A DNA stretch of 6,127 nt from positions 1-6,127 of the forward strand of contig JARBAV010000345.1 of NCBI GenBank assembly GCA_029237515.1. Reading direction: 5' to 3'. Origin of the DNA: Nitrososphaerales archaeon (GTDB lineage Archaea > Thermoproteota > Nitrososphaeria > Nitrososphaerales > Nitrososphaeraceae). Below are positions 5,541 through 6,127 of the stretch, in pieces. A program made the position numbers and the translations under genes. The notes beneath the pieces were generated by a model. That model was not told where the DNA came from and did not search any database. It saw only the letters and a list, made by a program, of their open reading frames with translations. Position 1 is the stretch's first letter. The number at the start of each line of letters is the position of its first letter.

Positions 5541-5885
5541 ATGAGAACCCTTGAAATAAGTGGGCAAAAAAGTACCAGAAGTAGCTCCGTATTCAAACTT
5601 AGGGCAACTTCTGCGCTCGTCGTATCCGTCGTGGCAGATGCTCTTGATTATTTTGCAGCTCCTCTGTTTGGATTTCCAGTTTTGGGAGATATTTTTGATG
5701 CAATCATCGTGAGTTTGTTGTATAATATTACAAAAAGCAAAATGTCTACGGCTGTGAATATGATTGAATTCATTCCTTTTGTTGGAGATTACATACCTGT
5801 ATATACTATTTCAACGCTCATGTGGATCGCAAAGGAACTGAAGAACAATAGGAAACAAATTAACACGGAATCTAAAGTGTTATAA
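5541..5885 (+). CDS. Small membrane protein with duplicated P-x-x-G-D segments
   Basis: The protein has 114 residues. A polar, basic N-terminus (1-22) precedes hydrophobic stretches at about 24-43, 46-62 and 74-98, then a lysine/asparagine-rich tail (99-114). Two segments align at an offset of 33 residues: FPVLGD-x7-VS-x-L (45-59) and IPFVGD-x7-IS-x-L (78-92), sharing P46/P79, G49/G82, D50/D83 and S58/S91. A buried Gly-Asp after a Pro recalls the IP-x-x-GD pattern of DUF4112 membrane proteins, but membership is only a suspicion. The function is unknown. ATG 5541 is chosen because it is the first codon of the frame after the stop and matches TATA spacing exactly. Three inverted repeats precede it, suggesting controlled expression. 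No partner gene follows. Confidence 0.75.
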   Translation: MRTLEISGQKSTRSSSVFKLRATSALVVSVVADALDYFAAPLFGFPVLGDIFDAIIVSLLYNITKSKMSTAVNMIEFIPFVGDYIPVYTISTLMWIAKELKNNRKQINTESKVL

Positions 5886-6127
5886 AACCTTATGGCGGGG
5901 TTCTTGTTCAATTAAGAGACAATGACGAGACTTACGTGATAGCTACTCAATTCTTGGTTGTGCAAGAAACCATGCAAAAACTCGAGTGAAGGATTTTTTG
6001 GGCCTCATGAAAAAAAAGGAAGTCCTGCATATATCACGATCACTAACAACTATTTTTATTCTTATCTCAATCGTTCGTTTTTTGGATCAGTTGTATTCGG
6101 TAAGAGCCAAATAATTATACCAATAGC
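5886..6127. other. Non-coding end of the window
   Basis: No well-supported gene is visible. A T6 run at 5994-5999 could end the transcript of the preceding membrane protein. A 35-codon frame at 6007-6114 starts with three lysines and contains one hydrophobic stretch (LTTIFILISIVRFL), the shape of a tiny membrane peptide. It has no TATA box or ribosome site at a suitable distance, so I do not call it a gene. Confidence 0.5.

Noticed and set aside
6007..6114. 35-codon frame with a lysine-rich start and one hydrophobic stretch
   Set aside because: No promoter or ribosome site is suitably placed; a frame this short is expected by chance.

Overview
The window reads as archaeal chromosome, most likely from an ammonia-oxidising Nitrososphaeria (Thaumarchaeota) of moderate-to-low G+C; that placement is an inference. 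The firmest evidence is an intact archaeal transcription factor B. Supporting it are genes preceded by A/T-rich TATA-like boxes about 25-30 bp before the start codon, so that most transcripts would be leaderless or nearly so. Bacterial-type -35/-10 promoters and strong ribosome binding sites are absent. Genes are single units separated by long non-coding stretches.

Layout. Positions 1-102 hold the last 33 codons of a plus-strand gene, possibly a winged-helix regulator. After a 331-bp gap comes a type I glutamine synthetase (434-2047, TTG start), 537 residues long because of inserts near the active site. A 350-bp gap with a strong hairpin leads to a TFB (2406-3356) whose zinc ribbon lacks one canonical ligand. 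A convergent gap of about 280 bp with several inverted repeats separates it from a class I SAM-dependent methyltransferase on the minus strand (3635-4360). A gene-poor stretch of about 740 bp follows, holding at most a 35-codon ORF. Then comes a possible small single-helix membrane protein on the minus strand (5101-5313). It is divergent from a 114-residue plus-strand membrane protein (5541-5885) that has an internal repeat. The last 240 bp contain no convincing gene.

There is no operon and no shared pathway. Glutamine synthetase assimilates ammonium, TFB selects promoters, and the methyltransferase and membrane proteins have unknown substrates. No mobile element, CRISPR array, tRNA or rRNA was found.

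The most unusual signal is the promoter of the 114-residue membrane protein. Three different perfect inverted repeats lie there with centres 26.5 bp apart, two of them flanking the TATA box. Next in interest are the degenerate TFB zinc ribbon and a hairpin just upstream of the TFB TATA box.
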